Source of the DNA: Klebsiella terrigena
GTDB lineage: Bacteria; Pseudomonadota; Gammaproteobacteria; Enterobacterales; Enterobacteriaceae
Reading direction: 5' to 3'
DNA length: 64,000 bases
Assembly: GCF_006539725.1 (NCBI RefSeq)
Contig: NZ_BJNO01000021.1
Location: 1 to 64,000 of the forward strand
Each line of letters begins with the position of its first letter. Within the stretch, counting starts at the first letter, position 1. The position numbers and the translations under genes are program-made. Below are positions 13,571 through 22,432 of the stretch, piece by piece. A model generated the notes under the pieces. It worked only from the letters and a program-made list of their open reading frames with translations, made no database searches and was not told the DNA's origin.

Positions 13571-14260
13571 TTAAAATCGGTGGCCGGCGGCGACAGGAAC
13601 CGCTTCTTTTCCAGCAGTAAACACCAGCGTTGGGTTCGGGCCGCCGAGGGTGGCGTGTCCCTGCGCGACCTGAATCCAGTTTCCTTCCGGTAAACCGATA
13701 ATCACCAGCTCCGGCGCCACCACCAGCAGCTCGCGGATCCGCTGCTCGCGGGTTTCGCCTTTATGTCCTTCCGGCAGGGCGTTGGTGAAGTGGGGGTTAA
13801 TCTGCAGCGGGAACAGCCCCAGGGCGTCAAACCCCTGCGGGTCAACGATCGGCATATCGTTAGTGGTGCGGATGGTCGGGCAGGCGAGATTGGCGCCGGC
13901 GCTCCAGCCGATATACAGCGCGCCGCGCCTGACCACGTCAACGATTGGCGCCAGCAGGCCGCGCGTGCGGCACTCTTTGAGCAGCTGGAAGGTATTACCG
14001 CCGCCGACGATGACCACGTCGGCGGTCTCAATCGCCGCGACGGGATCCGCGACGCTGTGAATGCCCGTGACGCTCACGCCCAGAGGAGCAAAGACCGCGG
14101 CGGTTTTTGCCGTGTAATCATCCCAGGTCTGCGTGACGCCGGCGAAAGGGATAAACACCGCCGAACGGCGGCCGTTCAGCTGCCCGGAAATGACCGGCAG
14201 CGCGTGTTCCAGCCATGCCTTGCCGGGCAGGGTCGAGTTACTCAGTAGCAGTAGTTCCAT
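13571..14260 (-). CDS. pepE: Alpha-aspartyl dipeptidase PepE
   Basis: Cytoplasmic serine peptidase (family S51) specific for dipeptides with N-terminal aspartate. The nucleophile motif GWSAGAN places the catalytic serine at residue 120; the PFAGVTQTW and GGGNTFQLL segments are typical. ATG 14260 with GGAG upstream gives [13 protein letters not shown] and 229 residues, the E. coli length; the longer frame to 14317 is not supported. It is convergent with yjbB and lies 216 bp downstream of the sor operon end. Confidence 0.96.
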   Translation of the reverse strand: MELLLLSNSTLPGKAWLEHALPVISGQLNGRRSAVFIPFAGVTQTWDDYTAKTAAVFAPLGVSVTGIHSVADPVAAIETADVVIVGGGNTFQLLKECRTRGLLAPIVDVVRRGALYIGWSAGANLACPTIRTTNDMPIVDPQGFDALGLFPLQINPHFTNALPEGHKGETREQRIRELLVVAPELVIIGLPEGNWIQVAQGHATLGGPNPTLVFTAGKEAVPVAAGHRF

Positions 14261-14425
14261 CTTTTCTCCGTGATAACCACCGTCATTCAGGCCGTTTGCG
14301 CGGTGGCGGAGCCGCAAAACGCGCCGCTGCGCCTGAACGTCTATGGTCTGGTCATAATGACAAAGTCGGCTGGCGATCCTACCACTGCTTGCCCCTGCGC
14401 TCGCTGACGTGGCTCACGATGTTGT

Positions 14426-14457
14426 CAGGTTGCGGCACGCCACGCTGCCGCAACCTG
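14426..14457. other. Perfect 12-bp inverted repeat after the sor operon
   Basis: CAGGTTGCGGCA (14426-14437) and TGCCGCAACCTG (14446-14457) are perfect reverse complements around an 8-base loop. The hairpin lies 20 bp beyond the last sor-operon gene and is strong enough to end or protect that transcript, but no U-run follows. It is better read as an mRNA 3' structure or a Rho-assisted end. Confidence 0.65.
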
Positions 14458-14476
14458 CGCATTACGACCCGGGCGT

Positions 14477-15289
14477 TTAGCCCGCGCGGGCAAACGCCGC
14501 CGCTTCGTTAACCAGCGCCTCGTCCGGGCGCACGCCGGTGTACAGCGCAAACTGCTCTACCGCCTGCAGGGCAATCACCTCCGCGCCGCTGATGGTGCGT
14601 TTATCCAGCCGCTGCGCCAGGCGGATCAGCGGCGTCTCCGGCGGCAGGGCCACCACGTCGAACACCACGTCGGCACCCTCAACCATGGCCTGGCTGAAGG
14701 CCAGCGTCCCGGCGTACTCTCCGCCCGCCATGCCGAGAGGGGTGACGTTGACCAGGATAGCCGCCGCGATCCCCTCAGGCTGCGGCTGCCACTGGAAGCC
14801 GTACTGTTTTGCCAGCGCCAGGCCGCTATCGCGATTGCGGGCGGCGATAATGACATCGCGGAAGCCAGCGTCGCGAAACGCGGCGATGACCGCCTTCGCC
14901 ATGCCGCCGCTGCCCTGAATCATCACCTTCGCCGTGGGCGCCAGACTGTGGCTGTCGATCAGGCTTTTCACCGCGATATAGTCGGTGTTGAGGCCGGTCA
15001 GCCTGCCGCTATCGTTGACGATGGTATTGACTGAATCAATCACCTTTGCAGAAGGGTCGATAGCGTCGAGAAACGGCATACAGCTCTCTTTGAACGGCAT
15101 GGATATCGCGCAGCCGCGAATGCCCAACGCCCGAACGCCTTGTACCGCTGCCGCAATATCCTGCGTCGTAAAGGCTTTGTAGATGTAGTTTAGCTCCAGC
15201 TTTTCATAGAGATAGTTATGAAAACGGGTACCGAAGTTGCCCGGGCGGCTGGCCAGCGACATGCAGAGCTGAGTGTCGCGATTAATCAT
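14477..15289 (-). CDS. Shikimate dehydrogenase-like protein at the end of the sor operon
   Basis: A 270-residue AroE/YdiB-family oxidoreductase. The catalytic pair is conserved: Lys67 in ISMPFKE and Asp103 in GLNTDY, matching Lys65/Asp102 of E. coli AroE. The dinucleotide loop is GSGGMAKA at 126-133, and NVTPLGM and the C-terminal EVIALQAVEQFALYTG are present. The N-terminal substrate segment reads SLASRPGNFGTRFHN instead of the classical S-x-S-P-x-x-HN, so this is a divergent AroE-like subgroup. ATG 15289 overlaps the end of sorE by 8 bases, implying translational coupling. Its substrate is unknown: shikimate or quinate, or something tied to sorbose growth. Housekeeping aroE is normally elsewhere. 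Confidence 0.85.
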   Translation of the reverse strand: MINRDTQLCMSLASRPGNFGTRFHNYLYEKLELNYIYKAFTTQDIAAAVQGVRALGIRGCAISMPFKESCMPFLDAIDPSAKVIDSVNTIVNDSGRLTGLNTDYIAVKSLIDSHSLAPTAKVMIQGSGGMAKAVIAAFRDAGFRDVIIAARNRDSGLALAKQYGFQWQPQPEGIAAAILVNVTPLGMAGGEYAGTLAFSQAMVEGADVVFDVVALPPETPLIRLAQRLDKRTISGAEVIALQAVEQFALYTGVRPDEALVNEAAAFARAG

Positions 15290-16511
15290 GGGTAATCTCC
15301 TCCGCGTGGGCCAGCAGATACTGCTCGGCTTCGCCGGACCAGATCCCGTGATGGCGCGCCATAATTGCCGCCAGCGCCGGATCGGCAATGCTGCCCAGCG
15401 GCGTCAGCGGGATCGATTTTCCGGTATAAACCAGCTTCTTGCCGCCGCCGACGGCCGGTAAATCGAGGGTGGTTTCGCCCGCAGCGTTGAGCCCAAGAAT
15501 ATGGGTTACCACCTTCGCCGCCTGCACCTTTTTCTCCTGCATCAGCGCCACGGCGGCGCGCATATCGTCAGTGTTGCCCCCGGAGGTGCCGACGTAGTGG
15601 GTAAAGGCGTAGTGGACGTCGTAAAAGTTAACCGGCGCGCTAAACTGTTTATCCTGCGGGCCGGCGAAGAAGTTCAGGCAGCCGTCGGCGGCCAGCAGCG
15701 AAGAGGCAAGGGTAATCAGCTCCTCTTTCGGCACGAAAACGAAAATATCGTCAAACCCGTGGCCGCCGGTCAGCGCCATCAGCGTCTCCCGGCTGGCGTC
15801 ATGGCCGTCGAGGTAGTGGATCAGGGTTTGCGGCTCTGAAGGATAGTGCCGACGGGCGTAGCTCAGCTTGGGCTTATTGGTGTCGGTGACCACCAGCAGA
15901 GAGGGGTTGATCGGGCCATGCAGGGCATAGTCAATGGCCAGCAGGCCCATCGGGCCGGTGCCGCCGAGGATCAGCGTGCGCCCCTGCGGCCGGATGCCCA
16001 TCGTATGGTTATAGGTGCCTTCCTGCAGGTGATAGTTGGCGTTGAAGGCGCCAATAACGCAGGAGAGCGGCTCAACCAGCGAGCCTTCAAACCAGGTATC
16101 GCCCTCCCAGGGGAGCAGGCAGTCCTGGGTCATCACCTCGTCGGGGATCACCACGTGGGTGGCTTCGCCGCCGATCCACGGGAACGAGTAGCCGGGACAA
16201 TCCGGGCGATCCGGCAACTGCAGGTTGGCCTGAATCACGTAGCGCTGGCCGGGGTGGAATTTGTGCTGCCACTTTTTGCCGACCGCGAGGATTTCGCCGC
16301 AAAACTCATGCCCGATGACAATCGGATTGAGCGCAACGTCGTCCGGGACCTTTTTGTGATCCTCACCCTGATTGGCCTCTTTCCATGAGGAGAGGCACAG
16401 GCTGTCGGTGACTACCCGAGCGAGAATTTCATCATCCCCCATCGCCGGGAGTTCGAAAGTTTCCAGGCGCAGATCGCGTTTGCCATACAGACGTAGAGCC
16501 GTAGTTTTCAT
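15282..16511 (-). CDS. sorE: L-sorbose 1-phosphate reductase SorE
   Basis: Zinc-type medium-chain dehydrogenase that reduces L-sorbose 1-phosphate to D-glucitol 6-phosphate. The N-terminal catalytic half shows DSLCLSSWK and GHEFCGEI; the Rossmann half has LILGGTGPMGLLAIDYA. ATG 16511 (MKTTALRLYGKRDLRLE) with GAGGTGG upstream gives 409 residues, close to the 410 I recall for Klebsiella SorE; GTG 16520 is less likely. It follows the PTS genes, 76 bp after sorM, and its 3' end overlaps the AroE-like gene. Confidence 0.95.
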   Translation of the reverse strand: MKTTALRLYGKRDLRLETFELPAMGDDEILARVVTDSLCLSSWKEANQGEDHKKVPDDVALNPIVIGHEFCGEILAVGKKWQHKFHPGQRYVIQANLQLPDRPDCPGYSFPWIGGEATHVVIPDEVMTQDCLLPWEGDTWFEGSLVEPLSCVIGAFNANYHLQEGTYNHTMGIRPQGRTLILGGTGPMGLLAIDYALHGPINPSLLVVTDTNKPKLSYARRHYPSEPQTLIHYLDGHDASRETLMALTGGHGFDDIFVFVPKEELITLASSLLAADGCLNFFAGPQDKQFSAPVNFYDVHYAFTHYVGTSGGNTDDMRAAVALMQEKKVQAAKVVTHILGLNAAGETTLDLPAVGGGKKLVYTGKSIPLTPLGSIADPALAAIMARHHGIWSGEAEQYLLAHAEEITHD

Positions 16512-16587
16512 GTTTACCACCTCATCCCCTTACTCTTGCGGGGTTAGTTTATTGAAGCCGCCCCGACGGCAGCGCCGGGGCGAAAGA

Positions 16588-17412
16588 TCAGGACAGGAAG
16601 CCCAGCGCGTTACCGATAATCCCGAGGCCGAACAGGGCGAAAATGAGCCAGACCGGGTTCACCTTCTTATTGAGCAGGCGCACCATCAGCAGCGTCAGCC
16701 CCAGGGCCAGCAGGCCAGGGCAAAGCTGGTCGAGGATGTTCTGCACGGTCATGGTGACGGTGGCGCCGTCAGCGCCCGGAGTTTGGGAGACCACCAGCGG
16801 TACGTTGATGGTGGTCCACTTCGTCACCAGCACGCCCATCACAAACAGGCCGAGGATTGAGGCGCCTTCGGTGAGTTTTTGCAGCAGGTTGCCGCCCATA
16901 TCGTTGACGATATTGACCCCTTTGCGAAAGCCAAGCTGCAGCCCGTACCACTTCATGGCCAGACGTACCGCGTTGAAAATAAAGAAGAACAGTAGCGGGC
17001 CAAGAATATTTCCGGAGAGCGCCAGCGAGGCGCCGAGCGCGGCGGTAATCGGGCGCAGGGTTCCCCACACCAGCGGGTCGCCGACCCCCGCCAGCGGCCC
17101 CATCAGCCCGACCTTGATGCCGTTAATCGCGCCGTCGTCAATCGCCGCGCCGTTGGCGCGCGCCTCTTCCATCGCGGCGGTGACGCCCAGCACCGGGCCG
17201 CAAACCGCGGGGGTGGTATTGAAGAACACCAGGTGGCGCTTGAGGGCCGCAACCTGATCCTCCTTCAGCGGGTAGAGGCGCTTGATCGCCGGGATCATGT
17301 CGTAGCAAAATCCCAGGCCATGAATACGTTCGAAGTTAAAAGAGGCCTGCTGCAGGTTGGAGCGCAGAAACATGCTAACCAGGTCGCCTTGCGTGAGTTT
17401 TTTCTGTTCCAT
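16588..17412 (-). CDS. sorM: Sorbose PTS component IID SorM
   Basis: Inner-membrane IID subunit of the mannose-family sorbose phosphotransferase; with IIC it forms the sugar channel. The 274-residue product shows family blocks such as QASFNFERIHGLGFCYDMIP, GPLAGVGDPLVWGTLRP and hydrophobic segments near 130-150 and at the C-terminus (PVWLIFALFGLGIIGNALGFL). ATG 17412 has GGAG six bases upstream. The in-frame ATG 17424, overlapping the sorA stop as TAATG, has no Shine-Dalgarno sequence, though coupling could use it. Confidence 0.93.
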   Translation of the reverse strand: MEQKKLTQGDLVSMFLRSNLQQASFNFERIHGLGFCYDMIPAIKRLYPLKEDQVAALKRHLVFFNTTPAVCGPVLGVTAAMEEARANGAAIDDGAINGIKVGLMGPLAGVGDPLVWGTLRPITAALGASLALSGNILGPLLFFFIFNAVRLAMKWYGLQLGFRKGVNIVNDMGGNLLQKLTEGASILGLFVMGVLVTKWTTINVPLVVSQTPGADGATVTMTVQNILDQLCPGLLALGLTLLMVRLLNKKVNPVWLIFALFGLGIIGNALGFLS

Positions 17413-17423
17413 GGTCGGCTCCA

Positions 17424-18221
17424 TTAGTCGTCAAGTTGGTCAAGGGCGGTGGAAGAGGCGGCGCTCGCCTGGGGTTCAGGCTTGCGCCACTGCGGATTGA
17501 GCTGGATATAGATCAGCGCGATGATGACCCCCACGCCGCCGAAGGCCAGCAGGCTAAAGTTGAGGTAGCCGCCGGCAAGAAAACCAAGGAAAAAGAAGGG
17601 CATCAGATACTTCACGCCCATCATGCGCAGGACCATGGCGTAGCCGACCACGACGATGAAACCGCCGGCAATTTGCAGGCCGCGGGTCACGAATTCCGGG
17701 ATCGCATTCAGCATGCTGCTGACCATATCGGCGCTGACGAACAGCGACACCACCAGCGCCGGGATGGCGACGCGCAGTGCCTGCACGCCGAGCGCCGAGA
17801 CGTGCAGCAGATCGATGGTGCGAAAGCGGGCCTCTTCGGCGGCTTTATCCGCCGCGTGCTGGAAGACCACCGTGATGGTGCGAGCAAAGACGGTCAGCAC
17901 CTGTCCGGCTGCGGCAACCGGCAGAGCGATGGCGATACCGGTCGCGATGCTTTGCTGGCCGACGATGACTAAAATGGCCGAAATGATGCTGGCCAGGGCT
18001 GAATCCGGAGACTGCGCCGCGCCGACGTTCATCCAGCCGAGGGCAATCAGCTCCAGCGTGCCGCCGAGCATAATTCCGGTTTTTAAATCACCGAGAATCA
18101 GCCCAATCACCGTACAGGCAATTAACGGGCGGTGGGTCTGGAATTCATCCAGCACGCTGCCCATTCCGGCAATACAGGAAAAAATAAATATGGCTATTAT
18201 TTGTAGGGTACTAATTTCCAT
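17424..18221 (-). CDS. sorA: Sorbose PTS component IIC SorA
   Basis: Integral-membrane IIC subunit of the sorbose PTS. The 265-residue protein starts MEISTLQIIAIFIFSCIAGM, has IIC-Man blocks (IGLILGDLKTGIMLGGTLELIALGWMNVGAAQSPD) and about seven hydrophobic segments. ATG 18221 is preceded by AAAGG. A longer frame upstream (to 18278) is not supported. An unusual 135-bp gap separates it from sorB, while all other PTS-gene junctions overlap or are tight. Confidence 0.95.
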   Translation of the reverse strand: MEISTLQIIAIFIFSCIAGMGSVLDEFQTHRPLIACTVIGLILGDLKTGIMLGGTLELIALGWMNVGAAQSPDSALASIISAILVIVGQQSIATGIAIALPVAAAGQVLTVFARTITVVFQHAADKAAEEARFRTIDLLHVSALGVQALRVAIPALVVSLFVSADMVSSMLNAIPEFVTRGLQIAGGFIVVVGYAMVLRMMGVKYLMPFFFLGFLAGGYLNFSLLAFGGVGVIIALIYIQLNPQWRKPEPQASAASSTALDQLDD

Positions 18222-18356
18222 AATTATAACCTTTAAAGTGTAGGGAACCCTGCCTGTTACGGCACATATACCAGTCACGTGGTTATTTATGCTGACGGCG
18301 AGGTATTTATTTTCGCCGCAATGCCTGCACCCGGACGGATAGTAAACAGGCGTTCT

Positions 18357-18851
18357 TTATTCTGTAACGGACTGCTGAGCGAGCTTGTCGAGAATATTAA
18401 TGGATGGATCGGAGGCCACCACGCGTAAATCCAGAATAACGCCAAGCTGGTCCAGCTGGCGAAATGCGTCAATATCCGTTTGATCTAATGAAACGGCTTT
18501 GGTGAGCTGTTTCTTGCCCGGTCGCCAGGCCATGCCGCCTATATTTAGCGTGGCTATTTTGACCCCCTGCTGCACCATCGTTAAAACGTCTTGCGGATTA
18601 GTAAATAAATAAAAAACGGATTCATTTTGATATTGCGGATTATGATAAACGGCAACCGCTTTTTCGAGATTTACGACGTTGACTTTCATCCCCGGCGGCG
18701 CGGCCTGGCGGAGCAGGGTCCGGCGCACTTCATCGTTATAAACATCGTCGTTGCAGATAATAATGCGCTGAGCGTTGGCCACTTTGGACCAGACGGTGGT
18801 CACCTGGCCGTGGATCAGCCGGTCATCGATGCGGGCGAGCGTGATGTTCAT
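18357..18851 (-). CDS. sorB: Sorbose PTS component IIB SorB
   Basis: Cytoplasmic IIB domain (mannose family), 164 residues, which receives phosphate from IIA on His14 in the RLIHGQV motif and passes it to L-sorbose during uptake. Family segments IIICNDDVYND and LNIGGMAWRPGKKQLTKAVSL are present. The ATG overlaps the sorF stop by one base (TGATG), so translation is coupled to sorF. It stands as a separate protein rather than fused to IIA as in ManX. Confidence 0.95.
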   Translation of the reverse strand: MNITLARIDDRLIHGQVTTVWSKVANAQRIIICNDDVYNDEVRRTLLRQAAPPGMKVNVVNLEKAVAVYHNPQYQNESVFYLFTNPQDVLTMVQQGVKIATLNIGGMAWRPGKKQLTKAVSLDQTDIDAFRQLDQLGVILDLRVVASDPSINILDKLAQQSVTE

Positions 18852-19258
18852 CAGAAATCCTCCTCAACGGTTTGCGGGAGCCGCCAGACCACGCAGCACT
18901 GGCTGGCAATCGCGGTCAAATGGTCGCACAGGGCGTCGGCGGTCATGGCCTGCTGGTTATCCACCAGCTCCAGCGCCAGCGGCAAAGAGAGGCCGCTGAT
19001 CACCCGCAGCTGCGGGTTTTTCATCGCCAGCCCTGCGGCGGCATTCCACGGGCTGCCGCACTGTAAATCGACGGCAATCAGCCACTCATCATTGCTGTGA
19101 GTACTTACTAACTCTTCCAGCTTAGCGGCGATATCGCCGGCATTTTCTCCCGGGACAAACTCCACCGCGCTGACGTTGACGTCGCCATAGACCATACGAA
19201 CGGAGTCCAGCATGGCGCAGGCAAGCTGGCCGTGAGCGCAGAAAATAGCGTTGACCAT
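18851..19258 (-). CDS. sorF: Sorbose PTS component IIA SorF
   Basis: Cytoplasmic IIA domain of the mannose family, 135 residues. The phosphorylated histidine is His9 in IFCAHGQLA; the conserved LIAVDLQCGSPWNAA block follows around residue 60. It relays phosphate from HPr to SorB. It lies 9 bp after sorD and overlaps sorB by one base. The C-terminal tail is short and acidic (EEDF). Confidence 0.95.
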   Translation of the reverse strand: MVNAIFCAHGQLACAMLDSVRMVYGDVNVSAVEFVPGENAGDIAAKLEELVSTHSNDEWLIAVDLQCGSPWNAAAGLAMKNPQLRVISGLSLPLALELVDNQQAMTADALCDHLTAIASQCCVVWRLPQTVEEDF

Positions 19259-19267
19259 AGGATCTCC

Positions 19268-20071
19268 TTAACCGCGGGTTTTACCGCCAGCGATGTTAGT
19301 GGTTACTCCGGTTATATAGCTCGCACGCTCTGACAGCAGGTAGCAAACGTAGTCCGCAACCTCGCTCAGGCGCCCGGAGCGGCCGATGGGAATGGCGTTT
19401 TTGCTATAGCCCTCGCGCAGCTGTTCAACGCTGATGCCGCGGGTCCACGCCAGCGCTTCTTCATACTCCGGCGTGCGCAGCCCGGTTTTTTCCAGAATGC
19501 CCGGCGCGACGCCCACCACGCGGATACCGTGTTTGCCCAGCTCCTTCGACCATGAGCGGGTGAAGCTATTCAGCGCCGCCTTGGTGGCCGCATAGCAGCT
19601 CTGGCCCTCCGAGCCTTCCAGCCCGCTTTCTGACGAGACGTTAACGATCGCCCCTTCGCGCTGTTTCACCATCTGCCGGGCGACCGCCTGGGACATTAAA
19701 AAGACGCCTTTTTGGTTAATGTTGACCATTTTCTCAAAGGCCGCTTCGTTCAGCTCATAGCGGCCGGCGGGCGCCTTTTCATCAACTAACAGGCGGGGAA
19801 AATTAACCCCGGCGTTATTTACCAGGCCGTCAATACGTCCGCAGCGCTGAATAATTTGCTCGACGCTGTGGTTCACCTCGTCGGCGCGGGAAATATCGGT
19901 GGGCCAGAACCTATAGTTCTCACCGTTACGATATTTATCGCCGCCGTGAATATCCGTCATTTGCACATTGGCGCCTTGCTCAATTAATTCATCGACGATG
20001 GCCAGGCCGATTCCGGAGGCGCCGCCGGTGACAATAACTATTTTATCTTTAAGGTTTAGCCATGTTTTCAT
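19268..20071 (-). CDS. sorD: D-glucitol (sorbitol) 6-phosphate 2-dehydrogenase SorD
   Basis: Short-chain dehydrogenase, 267 residues, oxidising D-glucitol 6-phosphate to D-fructose 6-phosphate with NAD. Visible motifs: nucleotide loop TGGASGIG (residues 15-22), NNAG near 90, and the catalytic Ser/Tyr/Lys set as VSSESGLEGSEGQSCYAATKAA. It completes the path from L-sorbose through SorE to glycolysis. It lies 69 bp downstream of sorC and 9 bp upstream of sorF. Confidence 0.95.
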   Translation of the reverse strand: MKTWLNLKDKIVIVTGGASGIGLAIVDELIEQGANVQMTDIHGGDKYRNGENYRFWPTDISRADEVNHSVEQIIQRCGRIDGLVNNAGVNFPRLLVDEKAPAGRYELNEAAFEKMVNINQKGVFLMSQAVARQMVKQREGAIVNVSSESGLEGSEGQSCYAATKAALNSFTRSWSKELGKHGIRVVGVAPGILEKTGLRTPEYEEALAWTRGISVEQLREGYSKNAIPIGRSGRLSEVADYVCYLLSERASYITGVTTNIAGGKTRG

Positions 20072-20140
20072 TATCGTCTTCTCGTTATTTAGATAAAGGG
20101 ATTCCGCGCAGCGCGAGCTGCGGGAATGAATATTCTTATT

Positions 20141-21094
20141 TTATTTCAGTAATAGCTCAGCCGTTTCCCGGTTAGTGACCAGACAATTAATATATCCGCC
20201 GTTCAGGGCGCCGAGGATCCCGCTATATTTTTCTTCGCCAATGGCGATGCCCACCGAATAGCGTGCGTGCTTGAGCCTGGCGATATCAATAGAGAGCGTT
20301 TTTTCGTTCATATTAGTTTCAACGATGCCGCCGTTAATATCGTAAAAGCGCGAGCAAATATCGCCGGCGACGTGGCGGGCGTTGAGATCGTCGCTCTCTT
20401 CGCTGCCGTAAAACGCGTGCCAGTTCGCGCCGTCGCGGATCGCCGGTGAGCCGATCCCGACCAGCGCAACATCCAGATTGTCCCAGTAGGATGAGATGGT
20501 CTGAAAATGCCTGGACTGCATGATGCCGTTGCGGATCAGGGGATTTTCCAGCAGCGCCGGGAAGTCGGCGAGGTGCGACTCGGCCTTCAGCTTCGCCGCC
20601 GCGCTATAGGTCAGAGTATTGACGTGGTAGCGGCTCTCCAGCTTACCGGAGGGGCCGCCGATAATCGGCACGCAGATCGCCTGACGCGACTGGCTGGCCT
20701 GCGGCAGGGTTTCGACCAGCGCCCGCACCGCGCGTCCCCAGGAGAAGCCGATGATATCGCCGGGCTCCAGCAGCCGATCGACCAGCTGAGCGCCGTGCTG
20801 CCCGATGGTATTGAGCTGATCCTCCTCCTGCGCCGAGCTGCAGGAAGCCACCACTGCTTCTTTGAGGGAAAATTTTTGCTTCAGCTGCTGCTCCAGCCAC
20901 AGGTTCTCGTTGTAGTCATAGTTGATGGCGATAGTGACGATGCCCTGCTCGCGGCCGCGTTTTAGCAGACGGCTGATCGTGGTGCGGTAAATACCCAGCT
21001 CGCGGGCGATCTGTGCCTGGGTCAGGTCCTGCTCGTAGTAGAGCTGGGCAATTTTCACGATTAAGCGGATATCGTCGCTATTTTCGGTGGTCAT
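20141..21094 (-). CDS. sorC: Sor operon transcriptional regulator SorC
   Basis: SorC/DeoR-type regulator that controls the sorbose operon and its own synthesis in Klebsiella. The N-terminal helix-turn-helix (LTQAQIARELGIYRTTISRLLKRG) spans about residues 25-50. The remainder is the sugar-phosphate-binding domain (LLEPGDIIGFSWGRAVRALVETLP, IGIGSPAIRDG-type blocks). ATG 21094 (MTTENSDDIRLIVKI) with AGGAG 8 bases upstream gives 317 residues; the extension to 21112 would start inside the operator. First gene of the operon. Confidence 0.95.
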   Translation of the reverse strand: MTTENSDDIRLIVKIAQLYYEQDLTQAQIARELGIYRTTISRLLKRGREQGIVTIAINYDYNENLWLEQQLKQKFSLKEAVVASCSSAQEEDQLNTIGQHGAQLVDRLLEPGDIIGFSWGRAVRALVETLPQASQSRQAICVPIIGGPSGKLESRYHVNTLTYSAAAKLKAESHLADFPALLENPLIRNGIMQSRHFQTISSYWDNLDVALVGIGSPAIRDGANWHAFYGSEESDDLNARHVAGDICSRFYDINGGIVETNMNEKTLSIDIARLKHARYSVGIAIGEEKYSGILGALNGGYINCLVTNRETAELLLK

Positions 21095-21105
21095 CTGCGG
21101 GCTCC

Positions 21106-21337
21106 TGCACATTTGTGCAAATCACGTTGTTGCTGCCTTGATCTGATATAACCCCATCAGCAGCCGACCACAAAGCAATTTTCCCCCCTTTCATTGCGCT
21201 ATGTCGGGCGTTTATATTGCACATTTGATTATCGGCCCGCCGGCGGACGGCACCTTTGTGCCGGATTGCCTAATCGCTTGATTCTGCTTATTTTCGCCGG
21301 ACAAAGTTGCAGAGGGTTCCACGGGACACTTTTGTGT
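21106..21337. promoter_or_regulatory. Set of SorC-operator-like palindromes upstream of sorC
   Basis: Three near-identical inverted repeats occur within 230 bp: GCACATTTGTGC (21107-21118), GCACCTTTGTGC (21250-21261) and ACACTTTTGTGT (21326-21337). A fourth, partial copy GCACATTTGATT lies at 21219-21230, 31 bp from the second. The shared form is (G/A)CAC-NTTT-GTG(C/T). Their position before an autoregulated regulator suggests SorC binding; this is inferred. The site at 21107 lies only 12 bp before the sorC start codon. Confidence 0.5.
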
Positions 21338-21439
21338 AGAAAGACGCGGCAGATCACACTTAGCGCCACGGCGCCGGTACGTGATTATTTTTGATTGCCC
21401 GCCGGCTGAGGTATATTTCTCGTTTTACATATAAAAGCA

Positions 21440-21537
21440 TTCAAGTTTTATCGAGGCGGCAGGAGAGCGAGCGCCGGCAGCATAGCAATCTATGTGACCG
21501 GGATGCGTGAGCGTGGCCAATACGGGGACAACTTGAA
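21440..21537. repeat. ERIC element upstream of rluF
   Basis: A 98-bp imperfect palindrome with perfect 8-bp ends, TTCAAGTT (21440-21447) and AACTTGAA (21530-21537). Its centre (GCATAGCAATCTATGTGACC) and flank GTGAGCGTGGCCAA match the layout of enterobacterial ERIC sequences. It ends 26 bp before the rluF start, so it must form part of the rluF leader. Confidence 0.85.
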
Positions 21538-21562
21538 GGATGAAGTGTTTTTAGGAGACGTT

Positions 21563-22432
21563 ATGCTGCCCGACTCATCAACCCGACTCAACAAATACAT
21601 CAGTGAAAGCGGCATTTGCTCGCGTCGCGAGGCGGATCGCTACATTGAACAAGGCAACGTTTTCATCAACGGCAAGCGTGCGACCATTGGCGACCAGGTT
21701 GCCCCGGGCGATGTCGTGAAGGTTAACGGCCAGCTGATTGAGCCGCGTGAGGCGGAAGATCTGGTGTTTATCGCGCTGAATAAACCGGTGGGGATCGTCA
21801 GCACCACCGAGGACAGCGAGCGCGACAACATCGTCGATTTTGTGAACCACAGCAAGCGCGTTTTCCCGATCGGCCGGCTGGATAAAGACTCTCAGGGGCT
21901 GATCTTCCTGACCAACCATGGCGATCTGGTGAATAAGATCCTCCGCGCTGGTAACGATCACGAAAAAGAGTACCTGGTGACCGTCGATAAGCCGGTGACC
22001 GATGAGTTCGTGCGCGGGCTGGGGGCGGGCGTACCGATTCTCGGCACGGTGACGAAGAAGTGCAAGGTGAGAAAAGAAGCGCCGTTCGTCTTCCGCATTA
22101 CCCTGGTTCAGGGGCTTAACCGGCAGATTCGCCGGATGTGCGAACACTTTGGCTACGAGGTCATGAAGCTTGAGCGCACGCGGATTATGAATATCGGCCT
22201 GTCGGGATTGCCCCTCGGCGAGTGGCGTGACCTGACGGATGATGAGCTGGTTGCGCTGTTTAAGCTGATTGAGAACTCCTCCTCTGAGGCCAAACCGAAG
22301 GCGAAAGCGAAGCCGAAAACGGCGGGCATCAAGCGCCCGGTGGTGAACGTGGAAAAGAGCAGCGAGAAAGGACGCCCGGCGGCAAACGGCAAACGTTTTA
22401 ACCAGCCGGGACGTAAAAAGAAGGGGCGTTAG
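21563..22432 (+). CDS. rluF: 23S rRNA pseudouridine(2604) synthase RluF
   Basis: Converts U2604 of 23S rRNA, and U35 of tRNA-Tyr in E. coli, to pseudouridine. An N-terminal S4 RNA-binding domain ([24 protein letters not shown] split over residues 7-30) precedes the RsuA-type catalytic domain with Asp in GRLDKDSQG. The last 45 residues are a lysine-rich tail ending GRKKKGR. ATG 21563 (MLPDSS) follows TAGGAG (21552-21557) and gives 289 residues. Its stop overlaps the stop of convergent yjbD. Confidence 0.97.
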   Translation: MLPDSSTRLNKYISESGICSRREADRYIEQGNVFINGKRATIGDQVAPGDVVKVNGQLIEPREAEDLVFIALNKPVGIVSTTEDSERDNIVDFVNHSKRVFPIGRLDKDSQGLIFLTNHGDLVNKILRAGNDHEKEYLVTVDKPVTDEFVRGLGAGVPILGTVTKKCKVRKEAPFVFRITLVQGLNRQIRRMCEHFGYEVMKLERTRIMNIGLSGLPLGEWRDLTDDELVALFKLIENSSSEAKPKAKAKPKTAGIKRPVVNVEKSSEKGRPAANGKRFNQPGRKKKGR

